8,209 bases of DNA from Candidatus Microgenomatus auricola (GTDB lineage: Bacteria > Patescibacteriota > Patescibacteriia > UBA9570 > XYC2-FULL-38-9), in assembly GCA_005239655.1 (NCBI GenBank), contig SBBP01000089.1, positions 1 through 8,209 on the forward strand, written 5' to 3'. Position numbers and translations under genes: made by a program. Of this stretch, positions 1-6,289 are shown piece after piece. Under the pieces are notes generated by a model. It was given only the letters and a program-made list of their open reading frames with translations, was not told where the DNA came from and ran no database searches. Position 1 is the first letter of the stretch; every line of letters begins with the position of its first letter.

Positions 1-914
1 GCAACACCATACAGCGTTGGACAGGCATTCCCGTGTCGATTGGAATCGGCCCAACAAAAACACTGGCAAAGGCCGCGAACAAAATTGCAAAATCGGATGA
101 CGAGCACGAGAATGTCTTTGCGTTATGTCGTCCTGCCGACATTGCGCACTCTCTGGCTCGACTTCCGGTTCGTGACATTTGGGGTGTGGGGCGGGCAATC
201 GAACGATTCCTGAATGAGCAGAGCATCACCACGGCAAAACAGTTCGCCGACGCGCCAGATCGTTGGATCAAAAAACACCTGCACACGCACGGTATGCATT
301 TGGCATGGGAGCTGCGCGGCATCCCGTGCGAAGGAGTGGAAGCGTGGGCGCCGCGCAAAGGCATTTTGAGTTCTCGCTCGTTTGGTCGACCGGTGTCCAC
401 ACTGGCAGAACTCAAGCAGTCGGTTGCCCATCACGTTGCCTATGCCGCAGAAAAATTACGCGTTCAAGGTTCAGCTGCACACTACGTACACGTCTTTATT
501 ATGACCAACAGATTCAAACGCGAAAGCCCACAGTATTCATCTGGAAAAGGCATCGCCCTCATTGAGCCAACCGCATACACGCCCGCACTGATTCACGCCG
601 CGCACATCGCGCTCACGCAAATCTACAAACCGGGCTACCAGTACAAAAAAGCGGGAATTTGGTTTGTCGACCTTGTGCCAGACGATCGACGTCAGTCGAG
701 CATATTCAGCGCAGAGTACTCCAGTCGACAACAGCGGCTCATGCATGCACAAGACGTGCTCAACCAGAAATGGGGCAGCCGCACGGTGCACGCGGTCGCG
801 GAAGGAGTGACCCAGCGGTGGCGAGCGAAGCAAGAATGCCGTTCACCGCGGTACACAACCGTATGGTCGGAGTTACCAACCATACCGGTTCGCTCCCGAG
901 CTACCCCTTGTTGA
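1..914 (+). CDS. umuC: UmuC-type Y-family translesion DNA polymerase (DNA polymerase V subunit), 5' end missing
   Basis: The frame is open from base 3 at the window edge and encodes 303 residues ending at TGA 912-914. The GTG at base 33 is internal, not the start. Family landmarks appear in order: the palm stretch GIGPTKTLAKAANKIAK; the helix-hairpin-helix region VRDIWGVGRAIERFL; ELRGIPCE; the little-finger start SSRSFGRPV; the late motif YKKAGIWFVDL; and the C-terminal SPRYTT also found at the end of E. coli UmuC. A QSSIF stretch (bases 693-707) sits where E. coli UmuC has its beta-clamp-binding QLNLF motif. Compared with the roughly 420-residue family length, about 120 N-terminal residues, including the catalytic Asp/Glu residues, lie outside the window. 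Such enzymes copy across DNA lesions, usually with UmuD and under SOS control. A umuD gene immediately upstream is expected but not visible. Its last 14 nt overlap the 3' end of the opposing DUF1003 gene. Confidence 0.93.
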   Translation, partial: NTIQRWTGIPVSIGIGPTKTLAKAANKIAKSDDEHENVFALCRPADIAHSLARLPVRDIWGVGRAIERFLNEQSITTAKQFADAPDRWIKKHLHTHGMHLAWELRGIPCEGVEAWAPRKGILSSRSFGRPVSTLAELKQSVAHHVAYAAEKLRVQGSAAHYVHVFIMTNRFKRESPQYSSGKGIALIEPTAYTPALIHAAHIALTQIYKPGYQYKKAGIWFVDLVPDDRRQSSIFSAEYSSRQQRLMHAQDVLNQKWGSRTVHAVAEGVTQRWRAKQECRSPRYTTVWSELPTIPVRSRATPC

Positions 915-1407
915 TTTCCTTTTCAAGACTCTCGCTCATTGTTTCGACGCTGATGGTTTTGAGCATGTCTCGCAGTTCGGCATCATCGGAAACATCAATA
1001 CCGTGTTTTTCGAGCAGAAGAATGACGAGTTTAATCAGCTTCGTCAATTCCTGTTCGCTAATGACATCCATCTGTAAATCAATTTCCTCACGCACGTCGG
1101 CAATCTTTGATGCGCGGTTTTGAGAAATCAATACAATAATGGCGAGGAAAATCGCTTCCAGAGATACCGTGGTCGTGAGCAGCTCAAAAGGATAGGGATC
1201 GAACGGGGTGAGTCCAGGAACGAGACCGAGATTCACGGTAATCCATGCCACAAACCACAGCACATTGCAGAACAAGAAACTCATTGTGCCAAAGTGCGAT
1301 GTTGTGAAATCGGCAGCGCGCTCAAAGCGAGTTCGACTACTGTTTTTCCTCGCCTGGAAACTTTTTGCGGTGACGCGTGCTGTATGGTGATGCTTGCTGT
1401 TGGACAT
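901..1407 (-). CDS. DUF1003 family membrane protein
   Basis: This encodes 168 residues. A basic, His-rich cytoplasmic N-terminus (SKHHHTARVTAKSFQARK) is followed by RFERAADFTTSHFG, then two membrane helices at about residues 41-64 and 76-96. Between and after them are the DUF1003 signatures FDPYPFELL, SLEAIFLAIIVLISQNR, the acidic REEIDLQMDV and SEQELTK. The order and length match the family. Its molecular function is not established; some members are annotated as cyclic-nucleotide-binding-like or simply as predicted membrane proteins, and I assign none. ATG 1407 is chosen because the conserved block before helix 1 needs it. It lies 2 nt after the stop of the upstream lipoprotein gene, with only a weak purine-rich site (AATAGG) overlapping that stop, so translation is probably coupled. 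The stop codon (901-903) lies inside the end of umuC. No convincing terminator hairpin is visible between the two converging genes. Confidence 0.9.
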   Translation of the reverse strand: MSNSKHHHTARVTAKSFQARKNSSRTRFERAADFTTSHFGTMSFLFCNVLWFVAWITVNLGLVPGLTPFDPYPFELLTTTVSLEAIFLAIIVLISQNRASKIADVREEIDLQMDVISEQELTKLIKLVILLLEKHGIDVSDDAELRDMLKTISVETMSESLEKEINKG

Positions 1408-1409
1408 AC

Positions 1410-2486
1410 CTATTCGGATACGAGTATATAGACTGCGATGTCGTTGAGGTAGTTACCGTAGAGGTAGATTTCCCCGGTCCGTGTCACAACCGCTCCTTGA
1501 TCTCCGGCGCGAAGATACTCATACGTTTCCCCAGCGGAGTTCGTGAAACCAATTTTTTCACTCTCCGGAGGCCAAGTAGTACCATCGCTCGATGTTGCCA
1601 TGATTGGATACTCTGATAAATAGCTTGCGTACATCACGTATGTGCCATCGCGGTTCACGACGATGGGGTCATGGGCATTTTCATAGAGGATTGTGTAATT
1701 TTGCAGATCCCATGTGATGCCATCCGCGGAGGTGATCAGCGCAAGGTCACTCGGTCCTTTGTCTTCGTTGAGGTTGACCGAAAAAATACCTGCCAAAGTG
1801 CCGTCAGCGAGAGCGTAGACACTTCCGTGCCCAATGAGTGAGAACGGTGATGTGGAGTCATCGTAGGAATTCGGAATGCGCAGGCCATCTTCTTCGGTGA
1901 AGGTTATGCCATCGTCAGATGTTGCGCTCAGTATTTGGTAGTGAGGGGCATTACCTTGTGGGAACACCGGCGTTGCACGGTAGTACATGCGATAGCTGCC
2001 GTCAGCACGCTTCACGACGCTTGGTCCGCCAATCGTAAAGTTTGGATCTGTTTGGGTGCGTGATGGACTCAATGCTACACTGCCGTCCTGCCAGTCGTCG
2101 AGGCCATTTTCCGATTTCGCATAGCGAATCGCCGTGCCGTCTGGTCCGGTGTAGGTGTAGTACATCACAAATGTACCATCATCGCGCTGAATCACTTCAG
2201 GCATGATCAAGCGGGCATCGTCCAAGCTGCTGCCGTCGCCTTCTTGATCGATTGCCGTGCCGTAGAGTTGCCACACCTCAGCGGCGTCGCTGTTGTCCAT
2301 GATGCGGTTCGGATCGGGTTTCCCTCCGAGTTGCGCGCTGGTGTTCGTGTTCACGCTGGAGCGGGTGGGTGTTTCTGCTGCGGTGCTTGTGTTTATGTTC
2401 GACACGGTGTTTGTGTTGGTGGTTTGCACGTGGCATCCCGTCAGCAGCAAGGCACCGACCGCTATGATAATAAGTGAATATCGCAT
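1410..2486 (-). CDS. secreted lipoprotein with a five-bladed, Asp-box beta-propeller (glycoside-hydrolase-like fold)
   Basis: This encodes 358 residues. Residues 1-18 form a lipoprotein signal (MRYSLIIIAV, lipobox LLTGC, lipidated Cys18). A disordered Thr/Asn/Ser-rich linker runs to about residue 52. The rest is a chain of five similar units, each opening with a V/I-x-x-x-DGT/S strand followed by YVMYY-type strands: about residues 96-125, 155-195, 220-258, 272-305 and 331-356. Units 2-4 carry Asp-box-like turns (SDDGITF, SADGITW, SSDGTTW). This pattern resembles the five-bladed propellers of the GH43/GH32/GH117 and sialidase-like groups, so carbohydrate binding or cleavage outside the cell is plausible. 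I cannot point to a complete catalytic triad, so a purely binding role is equally possible. ATG 2486 sits 6 nt after an extended -10 box, suggesting a leaderless mRNA. A better Shine-Dalgarno site further upstream serves another frame and is not used here. The gene probably heads a unit with the DUF1003 gene. Confidence 0.8.
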   Translation of the reverse strand: MRYSLIIIAVGALLLTGCHVQTTNTNTVSNINTSTAAETPTRSSVNTNTSAQLGGKPDPNRIMDNSDAAEVWQLYGTAIDQEGDGSSLDDARLIMPEVIQRDDGTFVMYYTYTGPDGTAIRYAKSENGLDDWQDGSVALSPSRTQTDPNFTIGGPSVVKRADGSYRMYYRATPVFPQGNAPHYQILSATSDDGITFTEEDGLRIPNSYDDSTSPFSLIGHGSVYALADGTLAGIFSVNLNEDKGPSDLALITSADGITWDLQNYTILYENAHDPIVVNRDGTYVMYASYLSEYPIMATSSDGTTWPPESEKIGFTNSAGETYEYLRAGDQGAVVTRTGEIYLYGNYLNDIAVYILVSE

Positions 2487-2523
2487 GACTGTAGTATAGC
2501 ACCATTACTGTTCTCCTACACAA
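2487..2523 (-). promoter_or_regulatory. promoter of the propeller lipoprotein gene, extended -10, leaderless
   Basis: On the minus strand the sequence TGCTATACT gives a perfect extended -10 (TGn plus TATACT, 2493-2498). A weak -35 TTGTGT lies at 2518-2523 with a 19-nt spacer. Only 6 nt (ACAGTC) separate the -10 from ATG 2486, so transcription should begin at or within a base of the start codon. The AGGAG at about 2513-2517 would lie upstream of this start point and so outside the mRNA. Confidence 0.6.
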
Positions 2524-2552
2524 CACACGTCGAGTTTTGTATACTGTGCTGC
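2517..2552 (+). promoter_or_regulatory. promoter of the broken SET-domain gene, leaderless type
   Basis: A TATACT -10 box (2540-2545) is preceded directly by TTTTG and followed by 7 nt (GTGCTGC) before ATG 2553. The -35 position (2517-2522, TACACA) is poor. The geometry mirrors the opposing lipoprotein promoter, and the two share a 66-bp divergent region. The promoter appears intact although the gene it serves is not. Confidence 0.45.
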
Positions 2553-2856
2553 ATGGAATATGTTTCTGTACGGCCTTCTGAGATCGCTGGAAAGGGCATT
2601 TTCACCGATCGGGCGTTCAAAAAAACGAAGTGATTTTTCGTGTGGAGGGTCCAACGATTCAGTATTCGGAGGAAGTCACTATTGATTATTCCATTACTGA
2701 GGCGGGCCGTCGCTGGCATATGCGTTGCCAGTGTCAATCGTTACACTGCCGCGGGGTGATTCGCAGTGCGCAATTTTTGCCGCCGGAGTTGTTCGCGAAA
2801 TAAAATCCTATATGCCCACGTATTTGCGGCAGACGTATCTGAAGGCGCATCGGTAA
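2553..2856 (+). pseudogene. SET-domain protein lysine methyltransferase, degraded
   Basis: Three successive frames give pieces of one bacterial SET protein. Frame A (2553-2633) has the SET opening VRPSEIAGKGIFTDRAFKK and stops at TGA 2631. A missing base in the run of seven A (2619-2625) would restore frame B: from 2627 it reads EVIFRVEGPTIQY, then SEEVTIDYSITE, the post-SET zinc cysteines CQCQSLHC with RG, and FLPPELF, ending at TAA 2801. A second shift near 2797-2808 leads to frame C: YMPTYLRQTYLKAHR, stop TAA 2854-2856. Between GPTIQY and SEEVTIDYS the whole middle of the domain, including the expected NHSCxPN cofactor and active-site motif, is missing, which implies an internal deletion. 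SET enzymes move a methyl group from S-adenosylmethionine to lysine; this copy cannot. The pieces are in the right order on one strand, so the identification is firm. The base-run shift alone could be a sequencing error, but the lost core could not. Confidence 0.78.
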
Positions 2857-2916
2857 AACAAACTCGCCTTGACCGCGCGCGAACGTCAGGAGAGACTAAG
2901 GGAAAGTATGAACACT
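2857..2916 (+). other. gene-free spacer after the SET pseudogene
   Basis: No gene is recognised here. It contains an isolated TTGACC (2869-2874) without a matching -10 box and an AAGGG (2898-2902) placed 5 nt before ATG 2908. That ATG would start a 22-residue peptide ending at TAG 2974. The peptide resembles nothing I know and its frame crosses the gene relic downstream, so it is not called as a gene. Confidence 0.4.
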
Positions 2917-2956
2917 ATAAAATCCCGCAATGGCCCTAATCTTCCTTTGACTCTGC
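2917..2956 (+). pseudogene. decayed copy of the 5' end of a ccdA/dipZ-like gene
   Basis: These 40 bases align without gaps to 4564-4603, the leader and first nine codons of the dipZ-like gene in this window. I count 31 of 40 identical, including 26 of the first 30. The core ATAAAATCCCGyAATGGC differs at one base. Codons 2-6 give the same Ala-Leu-Ile-Phe-Leu, with the four differing codons changed only at their third base (GCC/GCA, CTA/CTC, ATC/ATT, CTT/CTC). That pattern is expected of diverged coding copies. Codon 7 is TGA here against TCA in the live gene, and similarity fades after codon 9. It is probably the stub of a separate ccdA or dipZ paralogue. A chance match, or a shared leader element, cannot be excluded for so short a stretch. 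Confidence 0.5.
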
Positions 2957-2997
2957 CATTCACGATATATGTATAGGATAACAGCATGCGGGGGAAA
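2947..2997 (+). promoter_or_regulatory. orphan promoter and ribosome binding site
   Basis: TTGACT (2947-2952), a 19-nt spacer and TATAGG (2972-2977) make a plausible sigma-70 promoter. GGGGG at 2990-2994 lies 3 nt before ATG 2998. The -35 box overlaps the stop of the ccdA-like relic. No intact gene follows. Confidence 0.4.
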
Positions 2998-3018
2998 ATG
3001 AGAATCTACTATACAGCT
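2998..3018 (+). pseudogene. possible stub of a gene beginning MRIYYTA
   Basis: ATG 2998 follows a promoter and a purine-rich binding site and opens with Met-Arg-Ile-Tyr-Tyr-Thr-Ala. After about 3018 the frame only traverses the antisense of the minus-strand HExxH gene and stops at TAG 3088. The seven residues recall, from memory, the N-termini (M-K/R-I-Y-Y/F-T) of small uncharacterised proteins in CPR genomes. If so, a gene was truncated when the present 3' end of the HExxH gene was joined at about 3018. The evidence is short, so the call is tentative. Confidence 0.3.
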
Positions 3019-4016
3019 CCGCGTGGTCGCGGTCTCGGGTGCGACACGGCGGCGAGGAATCGTTTTGGATTTTCGTGTTGTAATGCGTAGATACGGTGGA
3101 GTGTCGCAGGGATTTTTTCTAGTGGCAGGCCAATAATGCTATACACAAGAATCGGGGTTATGTTTTGTTCGCGAACCCCTAAGCCCAGAGCGGTTGTATG
3201 TATTTCGGTGAGCATATCAGAGATGCGTTGTATGACTGGCTCGGCTTCTGGAACTGCCAAAAAAAGATCTGTGTAATAGCCGGAAAAGATATTCTGGGCA
3301 ACCATTCCCCGTGCTATAGAGCCATCGCGCATATACGCCAGCAGCTCATCCGTAATGCGTGCCTTCGCATAGGCACGCGGATCAGTCTGTGCATCACTAT
3401 CACGAATAACTCCAAGCACAAGATTAAAGTAGTGCTGCCGTTCATGATCGATCGTTCGTTGTGTTTCCTCTGGTGTATCCTGAAGAATGCAGTTGAGGCG
3501 GATATCAATTTTGTGATCGTCCTGCATTTCGAGTGTAATGGACAGCTGTGGGGAGTGTATACCCATCGCGCGAACGTTTGTGAACGCAAAAAAATCGTCG
3601 GGTGATGCAAAGTAGATGTAGAATAGAGGGCCCCTCCGCTCCATGGCTACACCCGCACTCGCTCGTTTATGGGTCTTTTGAAAGAAAATGCTCTCGCCGA
3701 GCGTTGAGAGACGTTTATCCAGATCTTCGGGTTTTGGGAAGAGGGCATGCAGTTCGTATTCATCGTCTAACTGACGTTCACACACGGTTGCCTCCGCAAT
3801 ATCTTCTTCACACTGGTCTAATACTGCGATAAAAGCGTCGTGCAGTGCTGGAGCAGGAATTTCTCTTAACCTTCTTTCTTTGGTTATACGGTCGGCGCGA
3901 GAACGAATGATTCTTTCTGCGTTGAATGCATAATATGCGCCTGCTAAACGTTGAGTAGTCGCGCGTTCAATGGTTTCGATCCGTCTGCGGTTTGTTTCCG
4001 GGCCAAGATGAGGCAT
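3009..4016 (-). CDS. unrecognised protein with HExxH zinc-metallopeptidase motif
   Basis: This encodes 335 residues from ATG 4016. I do not recognise the family. There is no signal peptide or membrane helix, so it is probably cytoplasmic. The N-terminal third is charged and helical (ETNRRRIETIERATTQRL, RADRITKERRLREI). The middle (about 127-180) is strand-rich. At 190-195 stands DHERQH, an HExxH motif (His191, Glu192, His195). Glu224 in ITDELLAYMRDG is a good third zinc ligand, giving a gluzincin-like His-Glu-His/Glu arrangement. The C-terminus ends in a Pro/Arg run (HPRPRPRGAV) that may be secondary, because the sequence junction with the broken MRIYYTA stub lies there. The frame extends 13 codons further to GTG 4055, but that start lies upstream of a good promoter, so ATG 4016 is preferred. 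The gene is divergent from the thioredoxin lipoprotein gene. A peptidase role is inferred from the motif alone; an inactive or non-proteolytic zincin is possible. Confidence 0.75.
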   Translation of the reverse strand: MPHLGPETNRRRIETIERATTQRLAGAYYAFNAERIIRSRADRITKERRLREIPAPALHDAFIAVLDQCEEDIAEATVCERQLDDEYELHALFPKPEDLDKRLSTLGESIFFQKTHKRASAGVAMERRGPLFYIYFASPDDFFAFTNVRAMGIHSPQLSITLEMQDDHKIDIRLNCILQDTPEETQRTIDHERQHYFNLVLGVIRDSDAQTDPRAYAKARITDELLAYMRDGSIARGMVAQNIFSGYYTDLFLAVPEAEPVIQRISDMLTEIHTTALGLGVREQNITPILVYSIIGLPLEKIPATLHRIYALQHENPKRFLAAVSHPRPRPRGAV

Positions 4017-4052
4017 AGCCGGATTGTCACATATGTGTTGGCATGGCGTCAA
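4017..4052 (-). promoter_or_regulatory. promoter of the HExxH gene, leaderless
   Basis: On the minus strand TTGACG (4047-4052), an 18-nt spacer and an extended -10 TGTGACAAT (box GACAAT, 4023-4028) are followed by only 6 nt before ATG 4016. Transcription would start at about the ATG itself. No Shine-Dalgarno sequence is present. Confidence 0.55.
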
Positions 4053-4070
4053 CACGCGAAGTTTTCCGTG

Positions 4071-4099
4071 TTGACCACGAACGTGTAAAAGAGGATACT
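4071..4099 (+). promoter_or_regulatory. sigma-70-type promoter of the thioredoxin-dipZ unit
   Basis: TTGACC (4071-4076) and GATACT (4094-4099) are separated by exactly 17 nt. The start point would be near 4106, giving a leader of about 21 nt before ATG 4127. The promoter lies within a longer open frame starting at 4043, which argues against that earlier start. It is divergent from the HExxH promoter, and the two -35 boxes are 18 nt apart. Confidence 0.65.
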
Positions 4100-4126
4100 G
4101 CTAGTGAGATCATTCAACAGCAGGAG

Positions 4127-4567
4127 ATGAAACACTATTTTTCTTGGGTGATGTTATTGAGTGCAGTAATAGGCATGGGGGCTGCATGTCAACAGACGTC
4201 TAACACCACCACGCAGGCTATCACCAATACCGTCATCGGGACGAATGGTACAACTGCTGGTGAGTACCGTATATATAATGCAGGCGAAGTGACCCAAGCG
4301 GCAGCAGCAGGCGATGTTGTTCTTTTTTTTCACGCGCCGTGGTGCCCCACATGCGCTGCGTTGGACCGGAGCATCACAGCAAGTGGTGCAGATATTCCCG
4401 CAGGCCTGATGATCTTCAAAACAGACTACGACACATCTCAGGAACTCAAAGAAAAGTACGGTGTCACCTATCAGCACACACTTGTGCAGGTGGATGCGAA
4501 CGGCAACATGATCACAAAATGGTCAGGTGGGAATACGCTGCAGAGTATTCTGGATCGCGTACAATAA
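4127..4567 (+). CDS. thioredoxin-fold lipoprotein with WCPTC active site
   Basis: This encodes 146 residues. Residues 1-21 form a secretion signal (MKHYFSWVMLLSAVIG, then GMGAAC). Cys21 is the likely lipid anchor, though Gly at -3 makes the lipobox weak. A Thr/Asn-rich linker runs to about residue 45. The thioredoxin fold follows: strand GDVVLFFHAPW, active site Cys73-Pro-Thr-Cys76, helix to about 84, KTDYDTSQELKEKYGV, strand TLVQVDANGN and a C-terminal helix. The cis-proline that normally precedes Thr opposite the active site is replaced by His117 (YQHT). Length is normal for a single-domain thioredoxin. It should act outside the membrane in disulfide exchange, probably reduced by the DipZ protein encoded 9 nt downstream in the same unit. 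ATG 4127 is chosen because the promoter lies at 4071-4099 and the signal peptide starts here. The AGGAG that precedes it abuts the ATG, an unusually tight spacing. Confidence 0.85.
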   Translation: MKHYFSWVMLLSAVIGMGAACQQTSNTTTQAITNTVIGTNGTTAGEYRIYNAGEVTQAAAAGDVVLFFHAPWCPTCAALDRSITASGADIPAGLMIFKTDYDTSQELKEKYGVTYQHTLVQVDANGNMITKWSGGNTLQSILDRVQ

Positions 4568-4576
4568 AATCCCGTA

Positions 4577-6271
4577 ATGGCACTCATTTTCCTCTCATTT
4601 TTCGGCGGAGTACTCACAGTGTTGAGTCCATGCGTGTTACCATTGTTGCCAGTGATCATCGGCGGGTCACTCACGCAGCAGAGTAAATCTCGCCCGCTTA
4701 TCATTACAGCGTCTCTCGCTGTATCTGTGACCGCATTCACACTTCTCCTCAAGTGGAGTACCGCGTTGATCAGTGTTCCGCCACGCACATGGTCGGCAAT
4801 TTCAGGTTCACTGGTGTTGCTCCTCGGCATTGTCACACTCTTTCCGCATCTCTGGGAGAATGTTTCCACTCGACTGAATCTCTCCGGTCGATCGAATGCA
4901 CTGTTACAAAAATCATCGAGGCATCGGAATGTCGCAGGAGCGATGCTGATCGGTCTCTCGCTCGGTCCGGTGTTTGCAAGTTGCAGCCCAACGTATGCAC
5001 TGATTCTTGCGACTGTACTGCCGGCGAGTTTTGTCGTCGGAGTGACTAACTTGATTGCCTACGCGGTCGGGTTGTCTGCAGTCTTGTTGCTTGTCGCGGT
5101 GTTTGGTCAACGACTGGTGAAACGTTTGCGTTGGCTGGCAAATCCGGAAGGGTGGTTTAAGCGCGCACTTGGCGTGCTGTTCATCGTTGTCGGCATCGCA
5201 ATTATTGCCGGAGTAGACAAAGACATTGAAACGGCGCTCATCAAACGAGGCTTCGGCATCACCCAACTTGAACAACGTTTCGTCGAAGATATCGAAACCG
5301 ATATGGCGAGAAAAAACATGATCGATATCAAACCGCGCGACACGAATCAAAACGTAGAAATGAATGTGCGCAACCCCGTGCTAGCGCCAGAGATCCGTGG
5401 CATCGCCGCATGGATCAATAGTGATCCGCTCACGCTTGAACAGTTGCGCGGGAAAGTCGTGCTCATCGATTTTTGGACCTACAGCTGCATCAACTGCATT
5501 CGTACTCTGCCGTACCTCAACGCCTGGTACGAAACCTATGCCGATGATGGGTTGGTGATTATCGGCGTGCACTCACCCGAGTTTGCGTTTGAACATGAGT
5601 TCGCGAACGTGCAGAGTGCCGTGGACACATACGAAATCACCTATCCTGTCGCCCTCGACAACGATTTTTCAACCTGGCGCGCGTACAACAATCGGTACTG
5701 GCCAGCAAAATATTTTATCGACCGCACAGGGAACGTTCGCCATGCGCACTTTGGTGAAGGGGATTACGAAGAGAGTGAAGCAGTGATTCGTGCATTGCTT
5801 ACTGAAGGCGGTGAAGCGGTTGAAGACAAGACCGTTGATGTCGAAACAGAAGGCACGTTTGATGAACGCCAGACGCCGGAAACATATCTGGGTTATGATC
5901 GTTCAACGCGTTTTGCGAATGAAGATGAACTGACGCAGGACGCCGAGCACACCTACACACTGCGCGAAGAGTTGGATCTACACGAATGGAGCCTCGGAGG
6001 GACATGGCAGATTGAAGGTGAAAAGATCATTGCCGGTGCTGACGCGGTGTTGCGTCTCCGGTTCGTCGCAAAAAATGTCTATCTCGTGATGGGAGCGCCG
6101 GAAATCACGGAAATCGAGGTACGTTTGAATGAAGAACCCTCTACACCAGTGACGATTGGTGAATACACCCTCTATTTTGTTGTGAACGAAGATGAGTTAC
6201 GTATCGGCGATACGGTTGAGCTGCATGTTCCTGCGGGCGTTGAGATGAACGCATTCACATTTGGGAGCTAA
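4577..6271 (+). CDS. dipZ: DipZ-like transmembrane thiol-disulfide reductase: CcdA + TlpA-like thioredoxin + C-terminal domain
   Basis: This encodes 564 residues in three parts. Residues 1-214 form a six-helix CcdA (DsbD-beta-type) electron carrier, with paired membrane cysteines Cys19 (LSPCVLPLLP) and Cys136 (GPVFASCSPTYA). After a linker, about 265-410 form an extracytoplasmic TlpA/AhpC-like thioredoxin domain with FWTYSCINCIRTLPYL (Cys304, Cys307) and the cis-proline Pro376 (YWPAKYFID). Residues about 435-564 match the strand-rich domain that closes DipZ proteins (TYLGYDRSTRF, WSLGGTWQIEGE, LRLRFVAKNVYLVMG, and VPAGVEMNAFTFG at the end). This order is that of mycobacterial DipZ. The protein would take electrons from cytoplasmic thioredoxin and deliver them to exported proteins. 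ATG 4577 starts 9 nt after the thioredoxin lipoprotein stop, with no clear Shine-Dalgarno site, suggesting coupled translation. All key cysteines are present. A decayed copy of its 5' end lies at 2917-2956. Confidence 0.93.
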   Translation: MALIFLSFFGGVLTVLSPCVLPLLPVIIGGSLTQQSKSRPLIITASLAVSVTAFTLLLKWSTALISVPPRTWSAISGSLVLLLGIVTLFPHLWENVSTRLNLSGRSNALLQKSSRHRNVAGAMLIGLSLGPVFASCSPTYALILATVLPASFVVGVTNLIAYAVGLSAVLLLVAVFGQRLVKRLRWLANPEGWFKRALGVLFIVVGIAIIAGVDKDIETALIKRGFGITQLEQRFVEDIETDMARKNMIDIKPRDTNQNVEMNVRNPVLAPEIRGIAAWINSDPLTLEQLRGKVVLIDFWTYSCINCIRTLPYLNAWYETYADDGLVIIGVHSPEFAFEHEFANVQSAVDTYEITYPVALDNDFSTWRAYNNRYWPAKYFIDRTGNVRHAHFGEGDYEESEAVIRALLTEGGEAVEDKTVDVETEGTFDERQTPETYLGYDRSTRFANEDELTQDAEHTYTLREELDLHEWSLGGTWQIEGEKIIAGADAVLRLRFVAKNVYLVMGAPEITEIEVRLNEEPSTPVTIGEYTLYFVVNEDELRIGDTVELHVPAGVEMNAFTFGS

Positions 6272-6289
6272 TACACGTAATTTTTCTCT

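Noticed and set aside
912..914. Possible reassigned TGA codon, as in some CPR lineages.
   Set aside because: umuC and the OmpA/vWA gene end at TGA where their families end, so TGA acts as stop here.
2278..2526. Minus-strand 82-residue frame with an AGGAG placed well before an ATG near 2505.
   Set aside because: It is a His/Arg-rich shadow of the lipoprotein's Asn/Thr linker codons; the lipoprotein frame has a signal peptide and domain repeats.
2908..2976. A 22-residue peptide with AAGGG 5 nt before ATG 2908.
   Set aside because: No similarity known to me, and it runs out of frame across the ccdA-like relic; too short to support.
3019..3032. GC-rich hairpin (CCGCG, loop TGGT, CGCGG) as terminator of the minus-strand gene.
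   Set aside because: It lies inside the coding end (Pro/Arg codons), has only 5 bp, and no run of U follows.
3009..4055. Longer 348-residue form of the HExxH protein from GTG 4055.
   Set aside because: The GTG lies upstream of a TTGACG-18-GACAAT promoter, and the added residues contain nothing family-like; ATG 4016 fits better.
4043..4126. Longer thioredoxin lipoprotein starting at ATG 4043.
   Set aside because: The frame passes through a TTGACC-17-GATACT promoter and would bury the signal peptide behind 28 charged residues.
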